Origin: Chelativorans sp.
GTDB taxonomy: Bacteria; Pseudomonadota; Alphaproteobacteria; Rhizobiales; Rhizobiaceae
Length of the DNA stretch: 64,000 nt
Assembly: GCF_031180965.1 (NCBI RefSeq)
Contig: NZ_JAPSLH010000014.1
Location: forward strand, 1 to 64,000
Direction of reading: 5' to 3'
The notes beneath the pieces were generated by a model. It searched no databases and was not told the origin of the DNA. It saw nothing but the letters and a program-made list of their open reading frames with translations. The number at the start of each line of letters is the position of its first letter. Within the stretch, counting starts at the first letter, position 1. Positions 53,087 through 60,873 of the stretch are shown here, in pieces. Both the position numbers and the translations under genes were made by a program.

Positions 53087-53502
53087 GCACCGCGCGCAAC
53101 ACACTCCTCTTCGGCGCCGCGCTTGCCGCCGCAACCGCCGCTGTCGCCGTCGATCACTACTCCAATCCGGTGCCGCGCGCAGGCACGGCGGCGGCTACCG
53201 CGTCGGTCTCCGCCGCACCCTGTTCGGCAGCGGCCCCGTGCTCTGCTGGAGCCCCTGCGGCGGCTCCGGCAACGAGCGAGGCCGCTCCAGTCGCGGCTCC
53301 CACGGCACCCTGCGCTGCCGGCGCGCCATGTTCGGCAGCGGCACCGAAGCTCGCGCCGCCGGCTCCCCCTGCAGCGCCGCCGGCCAGGCGGGCAAAGCTT
53401 GCTCCGCCTCCGCCGCCGGCTCCGCTTCCCTCCGAGACGAAAAAGCTCCCGCCGCCTCCGCCGCCGGCGCCACTGCCGGCAAAAGGCCAGGTGAATGGCT
53501 GA
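53083..53502 (+). CDS. Ala/Pro-rich protein with paired cysteines, sulfur cluster
   Basis: A 139-residue protein, too compositionally biased for the track to call correctly; it starts at the ATG overlapping the YeeE stop. An N-terminal hydrophobic helix (TLLFGAALAAATAAVAV) may be a signal or anchor. The middle repeats PCSAAAPCSAGAP and PCAAGAPCSAAAP, two pairs of cysteines each spaced by six residues. The tail has two copies of PPPPPAPLP separated by a lysine-bearing linker. I know no named family. Translational coupling to a thiosulfate transporter suggests a periplasmic sulfur or metal carrier (inference). Confidence 0.65.
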   Translation: MSTARNTLLFGAALAAATAAVAVDHYSNPVPRAGTAAATASVSAAPCSAAAPCSAGAPAAAPATSEAAPVAAPTAPCAAGAPCSAAAPKLAPPAPPAAPPARRAKLAPPPPPAPLPSETKKLPPPPPPAPLPAKGQVNG

Positions 53503-54082
53503 AAGTCATAAGGAAATCGCGCTGCGCGAGATCGCATTCTGCGAGAGCCTGCTCGCCAAGGGCGGGCTCAACATGCTCAGCGAGACGTTCCGCGGCACGG
53601 ACGAGATCACCGCTTGGCAACACTATCCGCCAGGCGACGTCTTCGACCCGGTCAGCGGTGCGCAGTGGTTCTACCACTGCCATCCTTCCGATGAGGGCGC
53701 GGTGGAACATGGCCACTTCCACTGCTTTCTGCGCCCACAGGGGATCGAGGGCCCGATCCATCACCTAGCGGCGGTGGGAGTAGACGCTTATGGGCGCGTT
53801 CGGCGGATATTCACCGTGAACCAGTGGGTCGTCGGTGACGACTGGCTGGACGCCGAAGGTACAATCCCGCTGCTAGCGCGTTTCGACGTCCAGATGCCGC
53901 GTCCGTCCTATCTCGTTAATCGCTGGTTGACAGCAATCTTTACGGCTTATGAGGGAGAGATCGCCGGATTGGTCCGCAAGCGTGACACGGTGCTTGCAGC
54001 GCACCGTCCGCCGGACGGTGTTGATACGCGTCAGGACCGGGCACTCGAGGTCGTTTCCGAGTTCAGGTTCCCGGATTTATAG
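53495..54082 (+). CDS. Conserved hypothetical protein, His-rich, sulfur cluster
   Basis: A 195-residue soluble protein whose start overlaps the preceding gene by eight bases. The central FYHCHPSDEGAVEHGHFHCF carries five His and two Cys in 20 residues and looks like a metal site. Other blocks are ITAWQHYPPGDVFDPVSGAQ, HHLAAVGVDAYGRVRRIFTV and NQWVVGDDWLDAEG. I think this belongs to a domain of unknown function (possibly DUF6969), but I cannot confirm it. It completes the rhodanese-YeeE-Cys protein cluster. Confidence 0.7.
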   Translation: MAESHKEIALREIAFCESLLAKGGLNMLSETFRGTDEITAWQHYPPGDVFDPVSGAQWFYHCHPSDEGAVEHGHFHCFLRPQGIEGPIHHLAAVGVDAYGRVRRIFTVNQWVVGDDWLDAEGTIPLLARFDVQMPRPSYLVNRWLTAIFTAYEGEIAGLVRKRDTVLAAHRPPDGVDTRQDRALEVVSEFRFPDL

Positions 54083-54563
54083 GTGCGACCGACGGGGCCG
54101 TGGCAGGCGAACACGAAGTTGGTATCGTAGATGAATGCGTAGTGGTATCCTATTTGGGTACGGCAACCGGGCGCCTGATGGCGGCACGAGACGTACTGGT
54201 TGAGTTCTAGTCATAGCGACGGGTGCCCAACCGATCATGGCTGTAGTCCTTGCCCGCGTGACGAGCGAGATCATGCCTACCACCAGCAGCCCCGCAGTTT
54301 AGCGGCGTCTCCCGCCGCGAGATCCGGCTGTCGGTTGGCCGCCTCACAGCCTCACAAATCTTTAAAAGATTGGCCTTCGTCTTGCTCGCTTCACAGAGAG
54401 GTTGAAGTAGGTTGGCGGCATCAGCCGCACCTCGTGGCCAGCTTTGTAGCCAGCACGCAGAATGAGGTGAATTGGGCGGCAGCGGTGACGTCACGCCGCC
54501 CTTTTCCGGCATGCAGCGTTCCACGCAGGTAACAATCCGCGCCAGTGCGCTCTCCGATGCTGC
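54083..54563. other. Intergenic region, nothing assignable
   Basis: About 480 bases between convergent genes. Minus-strand frames 54077-54283 and 54207-54524 are open, but their translations are Arg/Thr/Pro-rich and unrecognised. The only notable spot is AATCTTTAAAAGATT at about 54357, a perfect AT-rich dyad without a following T-run. No tRNA or terminator was found. Confidence 0.4.
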
Positions 54564-55475
54564 CTATTCGGCCGCCCGCAACGTGACAGGCCTCAGCGAA
54601 GCAAGTTCCCGCGCCTTGGCGAGGCTTGCGGGCAGTTCCCGGCGGTAGCGCCGGCCAATCTCCATCATGAGCACGGTATCGGGCAGGAAATCGAGCTCGG
54701 CAAAGATGTCGTCCCAGGCAATGTTCCCCCAACCAAGCGGCATGTGCAGATCCCCCAGCCCCAGCGCGGTCGCTTCCTGCGGGTAGTGGAATTTCGAATG
54801 GCCGGTCGGCAGGCCGAAGGAATCGTGCACATGGAGATGGCCTGTGACGGGCGCCATGGCGCGCAACTCCGCTTGGAAGTCGAGCCCGCGGAAGGTGCTC
54901 TCGATATAGGCGTGGCTGAAATCGATGAGCGCGACCAGATTGGGATGGTTCACCGCCTTCACCGTCGCCGCCACCTCGGTGGGCGTCTGCCGATATTGGC
55001 CGAAATCGGTGGTGAAGATGTTTTCCAGTGCAATCCGAACGCCATAGGGCCTTGCGAATTCGGCGAGCTCGAAGAGAGCGTCCCGTTCGCGCTTCTCCGC
55101 CTCGGCGCGGTCGGCGACCTGATCGGCGCGCAGGAAGCCGCTATGTTGCACGATGACGCGCGCATCGACGCGGTCGCAAAGCTCGACCAGAGCCTTGGCG
55201 GCGGCGAGCTGGTAGCGCACCGTAACAGGATCCATGAAGTTCGAGGAGACGAGCCCGTGCACCGTGTAACGGAAGGGGTATTTCTTGGTGAGCGCCACGA
55301 GCGTCTCGGCGCGCTCTTCGACGATGCGGCCGCCGGCAACGACATCAAGGCTGGTCAGGCCGAGTTCGACCGTATCGACCCCAATCTCGGCCAAATAGCG
55401 CAGGTCCGATTCAAAACTTTCCAGTTCTCCGTCCACCGACCCTGCGGTAAAGCCGACACCCGTAATATTGCTCAT
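54564..55475 (-). CDS. Sugar phosphate isomerase/epimerase (xylose isomerase-like TIM barrel)
   Basis: About 303 residues starting at MSNITGVGFTAGSVDGELES (55475, after GAGGAGAAGAAG); the track start at 55514 overlaps the ATPase gene. AP-endonuclease-2-type TIM-barrel blocks are VDTVELGLTSLDVVAGG, RVIVQHSGFLRADQ, GVRIALENIFTTDFGQY, VALIDFSHAYIES, VTGHLHVHDSFGLPTGHSKF and VLMMEIGRRYRREL, with the metal-binding Glu/Asp/His/Glu spread normal for the family. It is the last gene of the Ugp-like operon, where a phosphodiesterase (UgpQ) might be expected, so it may process the imported compound. Confidence 0.85.
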   Translation of the reverse strand: MSNITGVGFTAGSVDGELESFESDLRYLAEIGVDTVELGLTSLDVVAGGRIVEERAETLVALTKKYPFRYTVHGLVSSNFMDPVTVRYQLAAAKALVELCDRVDARVIVQHSGFLRADQVADRAEAEKRERDALFELAEFARPYGVRIALENIFTTDFGQYRQTPTEVAATVKAVNHPNLVALIDFSHAYIESTFRGLDFQAELRAMAPVTGHLHVHDSFGLPTGHSKFHYPQEATALGLGDLHMPLGWGNIAWDDIFAELDFLPDTVLMMEIGRRYRRELPASLAKARELASLRPVTLRAAE

Positions 55476-55510
55476 CTTCTTCTCCTCGATTGAGCTGGGA
55501 ATTCTTGAAT

Positions 55511-56593
55511 TCACGCATGCGCGTCGATGCGGCGGCCGTCCTCTGCTGAGAAGACGTGCAGGGCATCGTCGTTGAATTCCAGGTGCACCGGAGCGCCGGA
55601 AGGGATATCGACATTCTCGGTCTCGACGGCGACGATGCGCGTTCCGCTTGCATCGGCATGGATGAGCCGAGCAGCGCCGAGCTCCTCGATATACTCCACC
55701 AGAGCCGGAATTGCCCCCGGCTTTTGCTCGTTCGTCCGGCGCACGGCTTCCGGGCGTACGCCAAGCACGAGTTTGCGCCCTGGCCTGCGCTGGCCGTTGA
55801 GGGGCTCGGCGGCAAGCCGGCCGCCGCGGCCATAGACGAAGTGGCCCTGCTCATCGAACATGCCTTCGATGAGGTTCATGGCTGGTGAGCCGATGAAGTC
55901 CGCTACGAAGCGGCTGGCCGGACGGTTGTAGACCTCCGACGGCTTTCCGATCTGCTCAACGCGTCCGGCATTCATAATGATGAGCCGGTCCGCGAGCGTC
56001 ATGGCCTCCGTCTGGTCGTGGGTGACGAAGACCGAGGTGACGCCGAGGTCGCGATGGAGCCTGCGCACCTCTGCCCGCATGGCGACGCGAAGCTTGGCAT
56101 CGAGATTGGAGAATGGCTCGTCGAACAGGAAAACCTTGGGCTCGCGCACCATTGCGCGCGCCATGGCCACGCGCTGCCGCTGTCCGCCCGAAAGCTGTCC
56201 CGGTCGCCGGTCGAGATAATCTTCAAGGCCGACGGACTTCGCCACGGCGCGGACACGCTCGTCGCGCTGCGCCCGCGGCACGCCGGCCACTTTCAGCGAA
56301 TAGCCGATATTCTGCGCCACCGTCATGTGCGGATAGAGCGCGTAGTTCTGGAACACCATGGCGCAGCCTCGGTCACGCGGCTCCACCTGGTTCACAAGCC
56401 GATCGCCGATATGGATCTCGCCTGCGGTGACTTCCTCCAGGCCGGCGATCATGCGCAGAAGCGTGGACTTGCCGCAGCCCGACGGGCCGAGGATGACGAT
56501 GAACTCTCCAGCCTCGATCTCCACGTTCACACCGTGGATCACCGGCGTTTTGCCGTAGTTCTTCTTGACGGACTTCAGCGTGATAGCAGCCAT
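55511..56593 (-). CDS. ABC transporter ATPase (UgpC/MalK-type)
   Basis: About 360 residues from ATG 56593. Walker [21 protein letters not shown], signature [20 protein letters not shown], Walker [17 protein letters not shown] and the H-loop [16 protein letters not shown] are intact. The C-terminal TOBE/OB-fold region ([20 protein letters not shown]) is of the UgpC/MalK type. It drives import by the two permeases upstream. MalK-type C-terminal domains can also take part in regulation. Confidence 0.94.
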   Translation of the reverse strand: MAAITLKSVKKNYGKTPVIHGVNVEIEAGEFIVILGPSGCGKSTLLRMIAGLEEVTAGEIHIGDRLVNQVEPRDRGCAMVFQNYALYPHMTVAQNIGYSLKVAGVPRAQRDERVRAVAKSVGLEDYLDRRPGQLSGGQRQRVAMARAMVREPKVFLFDEPFSNLDAKLRVAMRAEVRRLHRDLGVTSVFVTHDQTEAMTLADRLIIMNAGRVEQIGKPSEVYNRPASRFVADFIGSPAMNLIEGMFDEQGHFVYGRGGRLAAEPLNGQRRPGRKLVLGVRPEAVRRTNEQKPGAIPALVEYIEELGAARLIHADASGTRIVAVETENVDIPSGAPVHLEFNDDALHVFSAEDGRRIDAHA

Positions 56594-56605
56594 TTTTCGA
56601 TCCAT

Positions 56606-57523
56606 TCACTTGTCGCGGGAGATGAGGCCGCGCACGAACCAGCGCTGCGCAAGCGCAACGATGACGAGCGGCGGCAGCATGATGATCAAGGCACCCGCCA
56701 TGGTGACGTTCCAGTCCGGCGTGCCGTTCTGGGCCGGGATCAGCGCCTTCAACTGCATCACCACCGTGCCGTAGTTCTCACGGTCCGTAGTGACCAGGAG
56801 CGGCCATAAATACTGGTTCCAGGACGACACGAACATGATGGTGGCGAGCGCCAGCATGTTGGTCCGGGAAAGCGGGATGAGTACGTCGAAAAAGAAGCGC
56901 ATCGGCCCGGAGCCGTCCATCTTCGAGGCCTCTACCAGTTCGTCGGGCACGGTCATGAAGAACTGGCGGTAGAGGAAGGTGCCGGTCGCCGTGGCCACCA
57001 GCGGCAGGATCAGCCCGGTATAGGAGTTGAGGAGGTTCCAGTTGAGGCTCACTTCCACACCAGTGAGCGCTGAGATGAGGCCCGTCAGGCCCAGCGTATC
57101 GAGCAGGGTCTGAAAGGGCGAGAGCGCGTTGGCGGCGATCGAGTAGGTCGGCACGATTCGCACTTCCAGCGGCAGCATCAAGGTGACGAAGATCATCCAG
57201 AAACAGACCATCCGCGCCCGATAGTTGAAGAAGACGATCGAGAAGGCGGAAAGGGCGGCAATGGTGATCTTGCCGAAGGTCACGCCCAGCGCCACGATCA
57301 GGCTGTTCAGCAGTTTCGGACCCAGATCCGCCCGGTTCCAAGCAGCCTCAATGTTCTCCCAAAGGTGGGCGCTCGGCCAGAGGCTCATCGGCACCCGGGC
57401 GATCTCGGAAAGCGACTGCGAAGCGGCCACCAGGACGACCCAGAAGGGGGTGACGACGATGAGAAAGCCGATCACCATCATCGCATAGCTGATCGCGTTG
57501 AAGAGGGGGGAGCGCTCGATCAT
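56606..57523 (-). CDS. ABC transporter permease (UgpE-like)
   Basis: A 305-residue MalG/UgpE-type permease with six membrane segments. The EAA loop DELVEASKMDGSGPMRFFFDVLIPLSR is clear near residue 200 and ends with the long periplasmic region typical of UgpE. It overlaps no neighbour but sits 12 bases from the ATPase gene and 9 from the first permease gene. It forms the channel with the UgpA-like protein. Confidence 0.92.
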   Translation of the reverse strand: MIERSPLFNAISYAMMVIGFLIVVTPFWVVLVAASQSLSEIARVPMSLWPSAHLWENIEAAWNRADLGPKLLNSLIVALGVTFGKITIAALSAFSIVFFNYRARMVCFWMIFVTLMLPLEVRIVPTYSIAANALSPFQTLLDTLGLTGLISALTGVEVSLNWNLLNSYTGLILPLVATATGTFLYRQFFMTVPDELVEASKMDGSGPMRFFFDVLIPLSRTNMLALATIMFVSSWNQYLWPLLVTTDRENYGTVVMQLKALIPAQNGTPDWNVTMAGALIIMLPPLVIVALAQRWFVRGLISRDK

Positions 57524-57532
57524 CGTCTTCTC

Positions 57533-58417
57533 CTACGCGTAGTGGATCCGCCGCTCGATCCATTTGAACTGGACGAAAGTGAGCGCCATCACGAGCAGCA
57601 TGAGCACGATGCTCTGAGCGGCGGCCCCCGAATAATCGAGGCCCCTGAACCCGTCGAAATAGATCTTGTAGACCATCACCTCCGTGCTTCCGACAGGACC
57701 GCCCTCAGTCATCACGTCGATCAGCCCGAAGCTGTCGGTGAAGCTCGAGATGATGTTCATGATCAGAAGGAAGAAGGTGGTGGGAGCTATCAGCGGCAGC
57801 TGCAGGTCGATCATGCGTCGCGCCGGGCCGGCGCCGTCCATGGCGCCTGCCTCGAACATCGAGCGCGGGATCATCTGCAGGGCGGCGAGGAAGAAGATGA
57901 AATTGTAGCCGATGCCGAGCCAGGCATGGCAGACGATGACCATCAGCAGGGCATGAGCGCCGTTGGTCGCCGGATTCCAGATGCCGGGCCACATTCCGTT
58001 GAGCGTTCCGACAAGGCCGGCCTCGGGCGAGAAGATGAACCGGAAGGCCACGCCCGCCGCCGGCGCCGCAATTGCGTAGGGCCAGATATACACGTCTTGG
58101 AATATCTTAGTGCCACGCAAAGACCGGTCGACAAAGAGCGCGAGGACGAGCGCCAGGGTCATGGAAATGCCGGTCGCCGCGAGCGCGTAGAGGCCGCTGC
58201 GCATAACCGTGTTCCAGTACCTGGCGTCGCCAAATACCTGGCGAAAATTATCGAAACCCACCCAGACATTGCCTCCGCCCCAGGCCTGTTCCAGCGTGAA
58301 GGCCCAATAGAGCGCCTGCGAGGCCGGCCAGTAGAAGAAGACGAAGATCAAGATGAGCTGTGGCGCGATCAGCAGCCAGGGCAAGAGCCGGTTCCGGTAG
58401 TATGCGCGTCGTTCCAT
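57533..58417 (-). CDS. ABC transporter permease (UgpA-like)
   Basis: About 294 residues from ATG 58417 (MERRAYYRNRLLPWLLIAPQ). It is a MalF/UgpA-type permease with the segment LILIFVFFYWPASQALYWAF, the WVGFDNFRQVFGDARYW periplasmic entry motif and the EAA loop RSMFEAGAMDGAGPARRMIDLQLPLI. It pairs with the UgpE-like subunit. Confidence 0.92.
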   Translation of the reverse strand: MERRAYYRNRLLPWLLIAPQLILIFVFFYWPASQALYWAFTLEQAWGGGNVWVGFDNFRQVFGDARYWNTVMRSGLYALAATGISMTLALVLALFVDRSLRGTKIFQDVYIWPYAIAAPAAGVAFRFIFSPEAGLVGTLNGMWPGIWNPATNGAHALLMVIVCHAWLGIGYNFIFFLAALQMIPRSMFEAGAMDGAGPARRMIDLQLPLIAPTTFFLLIMNIISSFTDSFGLIDVMTEGGPVGSTEVMVYKIYFDGFRGLDYSGAAAQSIVLMLLVMALTFVQFKWIERRIHYA

Positions 58418-58488
58418 AGGGCTGCGGTCCCGAACGTTCGATGATGAGCGAGGGGCATGGGCGGGAATGCAGCCATACCCCATCTTCG

Positions 58489-59832
58489 CTAGTTCAGCTG
58501 AGCGCCCTGATAGGTCTTCTCAAAACGGCGCAGCACCGCGTTGCTGCGTTCGGCAGCGCCGTCCAATGCCTCCTGCACAGGCACGTTCTGGAACAGCACC
58601 TGCTGGATCGTGTCCCCCATCTCCTTGCGGATGGCGGTGAAGTTGCCGAGACGGATGCCGCGCGTATATTCCGTCGGCGGTGTGTAGGTCAGGCTCTCGA
58701 TCGCTAGCTCGCGGCCCTTGTAAGGAGCCTTGTCATAGAAGCCCTTGGCCTTCATCGCCTGGAAGCCGGTATTGGTGACCGGAATGTAACCGGTGACGGT
58801 GGACCACCATTCCACCTGGTCCGGCTGGGCGATGAAGTTGTAGAAGGCGGCCGCGCCCTTGTATTCCTCGTCCGATTTGCCCTTGAGCGTCCAGAGCGAC
58901 GCGCCGCCCACCAGCGAGTTCTTCCGCTCGGTGCCGGCCCAGATGGGCAGCATCGCCACTTCCCAGTTCATGCCTTCGACCGCCTGCTTGGCGAAGGTGC
59001 CGTGGTCGGCGATCGAGCTGCTCACGATCTGGCACTTGGCGTTGACGAAGGCAGCGTTCGACGTCTCGCCCGTCGCCTTGCTCTTGTGGACCAACAGGCC
59101 TTCGTCATGCAGCTTCTTCAGCCAGGTGAGCTGGTCGACGAATTTTGTCTTGTTGAACACCACCTCGGCATCGAGGCCCTCATAGCCGTTGCCCTTGGTC
59201 GCGATCGGCTGGTTATGGATGGCGGAGAATTGCTCGAACCACTGCCAGACACCGGTGGGATCGAAAGCGATCGGGCAGTCATAGCCGGCGCCCTTCATGG
59301 CGCGCGCGACCTGTTCCACTTCTTCCCAGGTCTCCGGCAGGCCTTCGAAGCCGACCTTCTTCAGCGCGTCCGTGTTGTAATAGATCATCGCCGTCGAAGA
59401 GTTGAAGGGGAAGGAGAGCAGCTCTCCCTGGCTGGTCGAATAGTAGCTGGCGATGCCGGAGAAGTAATTGCTCCAGTCGATCTGGTGCCCATTCTTCTCC
59501 ATCAGCTCGCGCGCCGGCACATAGGCACCCGAAAGCATCAGGTCCAGCGTCCCGCCGTCATAGATCTGGGCAATGGCCGGCTGCTTGTTGGCGCGGAAAG
59601 CGGCGATCGTGTTCTGGAGGGTCGCCTCATAGGTGTCATGGCCGACGCAGACGATCTCGTACTCGTTCTGGGAGTCGTTGAAGCGCTTGCACATCTCCTG
59701 GACCCGTTCGCCGAGATCGCCGCTCAGGCCGTACCAGAATTCGAACTTGGTGGAGGCCGCAAAGGCCGGTGATGCGGTGAGCGCCGAAACGCTTGCTGCT
59801 AGGGCCGCAGCGAGCAGCCTGGTAAATGTCAT
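58489..59832 (-). CDS. ABC transporter binding protein (UgpB-like)
   Basis: About 447 residues from ATG 59832, with a signal peptide (LLAAALAASVSALTASPAFA); the track ORF begins 40 codons earlier in the promoter. UgpB-type blocks: FEFWYGLSGDLGERVQEMCK, FRANKQPAIAQIYDGGTLDL, LLSFPFNSSTAMIYYNTDAL, NSLVGGASLWTLKGKSDEEY, YTPPTEYTRGIRLGNFTAIR and DGAAERSNAVLRRFE. E. coli UgpB binds glycerol-3-phosphate and glycerophosphodiesters, which makes a glycerophosphoryl-type or sugar ligand likely. It is the most upstream structural gene of the transporter operon. Confidence 0.92.
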   Translation of the reverse strand: MTFTRLLAAALAASVSALTASPAFAASTKFEFWYGLSGDLGERVQEMCKRFNDSQNEYEIVCVGHDTYEATLQNTIAAFRANKQPAIAQIYDGGTLDLMLSGAYVPARELMEKNGHQIDWSNYFSGIASYYSTSQGELLSFPFNSSTAMIYYNTDALKKVGFEGLPETWEEVEQVARAMKGAGYDCPIAFDPTGVWQWFEQFSAIHNQPIATKGNGYEGLDAEVVFNKTKFVDQLTWLKKLHDEGLLVHKSKATGETSNAAFVNAKCQIVSSSIADHGTFAKQAVEGMNWEVAMLPIWAGTERKNSLVGGASLWTLKGKSDEEYKGAAAFYNFIAQPDQVEWWSTVTGYIPVTNTGFQAMKAKGFYDKAPYKGRELAIESLTYTPPTEYTRGIRLGNFTAIRKEMGDTIQQVLFQNVPVQEALDGAAERSNAVLRRFEKTYQGAQLN

Positions 59833-59848
59833 CTGCCGTTCTCCCGTG

Positions 59849-59918
59849 TGGACGTGAACGCCTTCCCTTCGAGGCAGGCACCCACTAGCGGGCGAAGATG
59901 ACGTTTGCTTCACGTCCA
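59849..59918. promoter_or_regulatory. Wide-spaced inverted repeat upstream of UgpB-like gene
   Basis: TGGACGTGAA (59849-59858) and TTCACGTCCA (59909-59918) are perfect 10-base inverted copies about 60 bases apart, 17 bases upstream of the UgpB-like start. The spacing of about six helical turns suits loop-forming dimeric regulators. Next to the distal arm, read on the minus strand, TGTCATCCGAGCTTCAT is a weak Pho-box-like direct repeat (Ugp operons are often PhoB-controlled). Both are tentative. Confidence 0.35.
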
Positions 59919-60007
59919 GATGAAGCTCGGATGACATTTGTGGATGAGGCACGCTGCCAGCCGCGCGAAGCGCAGCGGGTGCCGCAGCACCAGCCGCGCT
60001 GATCGCA

Positions 60008-60700
60008 CTACTCTGCGGCTTCTCTCATCGGGATCAGCCGCCGTTCCACCTGCTGGAGATGCAGGCGCATCGCCGTCGCGGCGCCGGAAAGGTCGCGCTC
60101 GGCAATTGCCTGCACGATGCGCTCGTGGTCCTCAAAGCTGTGATGGTCATCCGGCGGCCGCGCGCCTTCCGAGCGCAGGCGGCCCCACACAACTGTCCGG
60201 CGTACGGCATTGAGCACGTCGAAGAGACCAAGCAGCACGCTGTTTCGGCTTGCCTGCGCAATCTGCCGGTGCAGGAGGTTGTCGAAATTCTCGTATTGGC
60301 GCCAGGTCTCCGCCGCGCGCGTCTGTGCCATCGACTGCCGCATGGTGGCGATATCATCGAGCGTGGCGTGCAGCGCCGCCTCCCGCGCGATCTCCGGCTC
60401 GATGATGAGCCGCGCCCGCATCACGTCGGCGGGGCTGGTGCGGCCGGCAATCTCGGAAATGCCGATCGTCTCCTCGACGGGGCCGCTGCCCACGAACGTG
60501 CCTTTGCCGACATGGCGCCAAATGCGCCCGTCCTTCTCCAGCACCGCGAGCGCCTTGCGCAGGTCACCGCGCGAGACACCCAGGCCCTCGCACAGCTCGC
60601 GTTCTGGCGGCAGCCGCGTTTCGCCCGACAGGTCCATCTGCGCCAAATACGCCTGTAGCTGCACCAAGGCAGCGTGGCCGCCGCTTCCCAACCTGTCCAT
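60008..60700 (-). CDS. GntR-family (FadR/FCD-type) transcriptional regulator
   Basis: About 230 residues if started at MDRLGSGGHAALVQLQAYLA (60700). HTH: GETRLPPERELCEGLGVSRG then DLRKALAVLEKDGRIWRHVG. The FCD-type C-terminal domain has VMRARLIIEPEIAREAALHA, NFDNLLHRQIAQAS and HERIVQAIAERDLSGAATAM. It precedes the UgpB-like gene on the same strand by 175 bases and is divergent from the NMT1-type ABC operon. The operator TGGTTTAACCA overlaps its start, so autoregulation and control of the divergent operon are likely. Confidence 0.9.
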   Translation of the reverse strand: MDRLGSGGHAALVQLQAYLAQMDLSGETRLPPERELCEGLGVSRGDLRKALAVLEKDGRIWRHVGKGTFVGSGPVEETIGISEIAGRTSPADVMRARLIIEPEIAREAALHATLDDIATMRQSMAQTRAAETWRQYENFDNLLHRQIAQASRNSVLLGLFDVLNAVRRTVVWGRLRSEGARPPDDHHSFEDHERIVQAIAERDLSGAATAMRLHLQQVERRLIPMREAAE

Positions 60701-60713
60701 TGGTTTAACCAAT
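60699..60713. promoter_or_regulatory. FadR-type operator overlapping the GntR start
   Basis: ATTGGTTTAACCAAT is a perfect 15-base palindrome with the TGGT-N3-ACCA core typical of FadR-subfamily GntR operators. It overlaps the start codon of the GntR gene read from the minus strand, so binding would block its own translation start region or transcription. Confidence 0.75.
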
Positions 60714-60836
60714 CGCCACGTGATTTTCCTCATCTGCCTCTAGACGCAACCAGCCGCTTCGTCAATCTCACCACGGTTTTCGCCCTGCGAGGCACTTGCT
60801 TCAGATTTGCCGCTTGACCAATGCTGTTCGGAAGCC

Positions 60837-60858
60837 TAACCATTTTGAAGATTGGTTA
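60837..60858. promoter_or_regulatory. Second GntR half-site pair at the divergent operon
   Basis: TAACCA and TTGGTTA are inverted with 9 bases between and repeat the half-sites of the 60699-60713 operator in reversed orientation. They lie 16 bases before the start of the binding-protein gene, over its likely promoter or leader, consistent with control by the divergent GntR protein. Confidence 0.5.
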
Positions 60859-60873
60859 TAGGGAGGAGATACC

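Noticed and set aside
54003-54019. Second ACCGTCC dyad (ACCGTCCGCCGGACGGT) as another TetR operator
   Set aside because: It lies inside the coding end of the His-rich protein gene, has a different spacing from the 48256 operator, and no promoter follows; chance in GC-rich coding DNA is sufficient.
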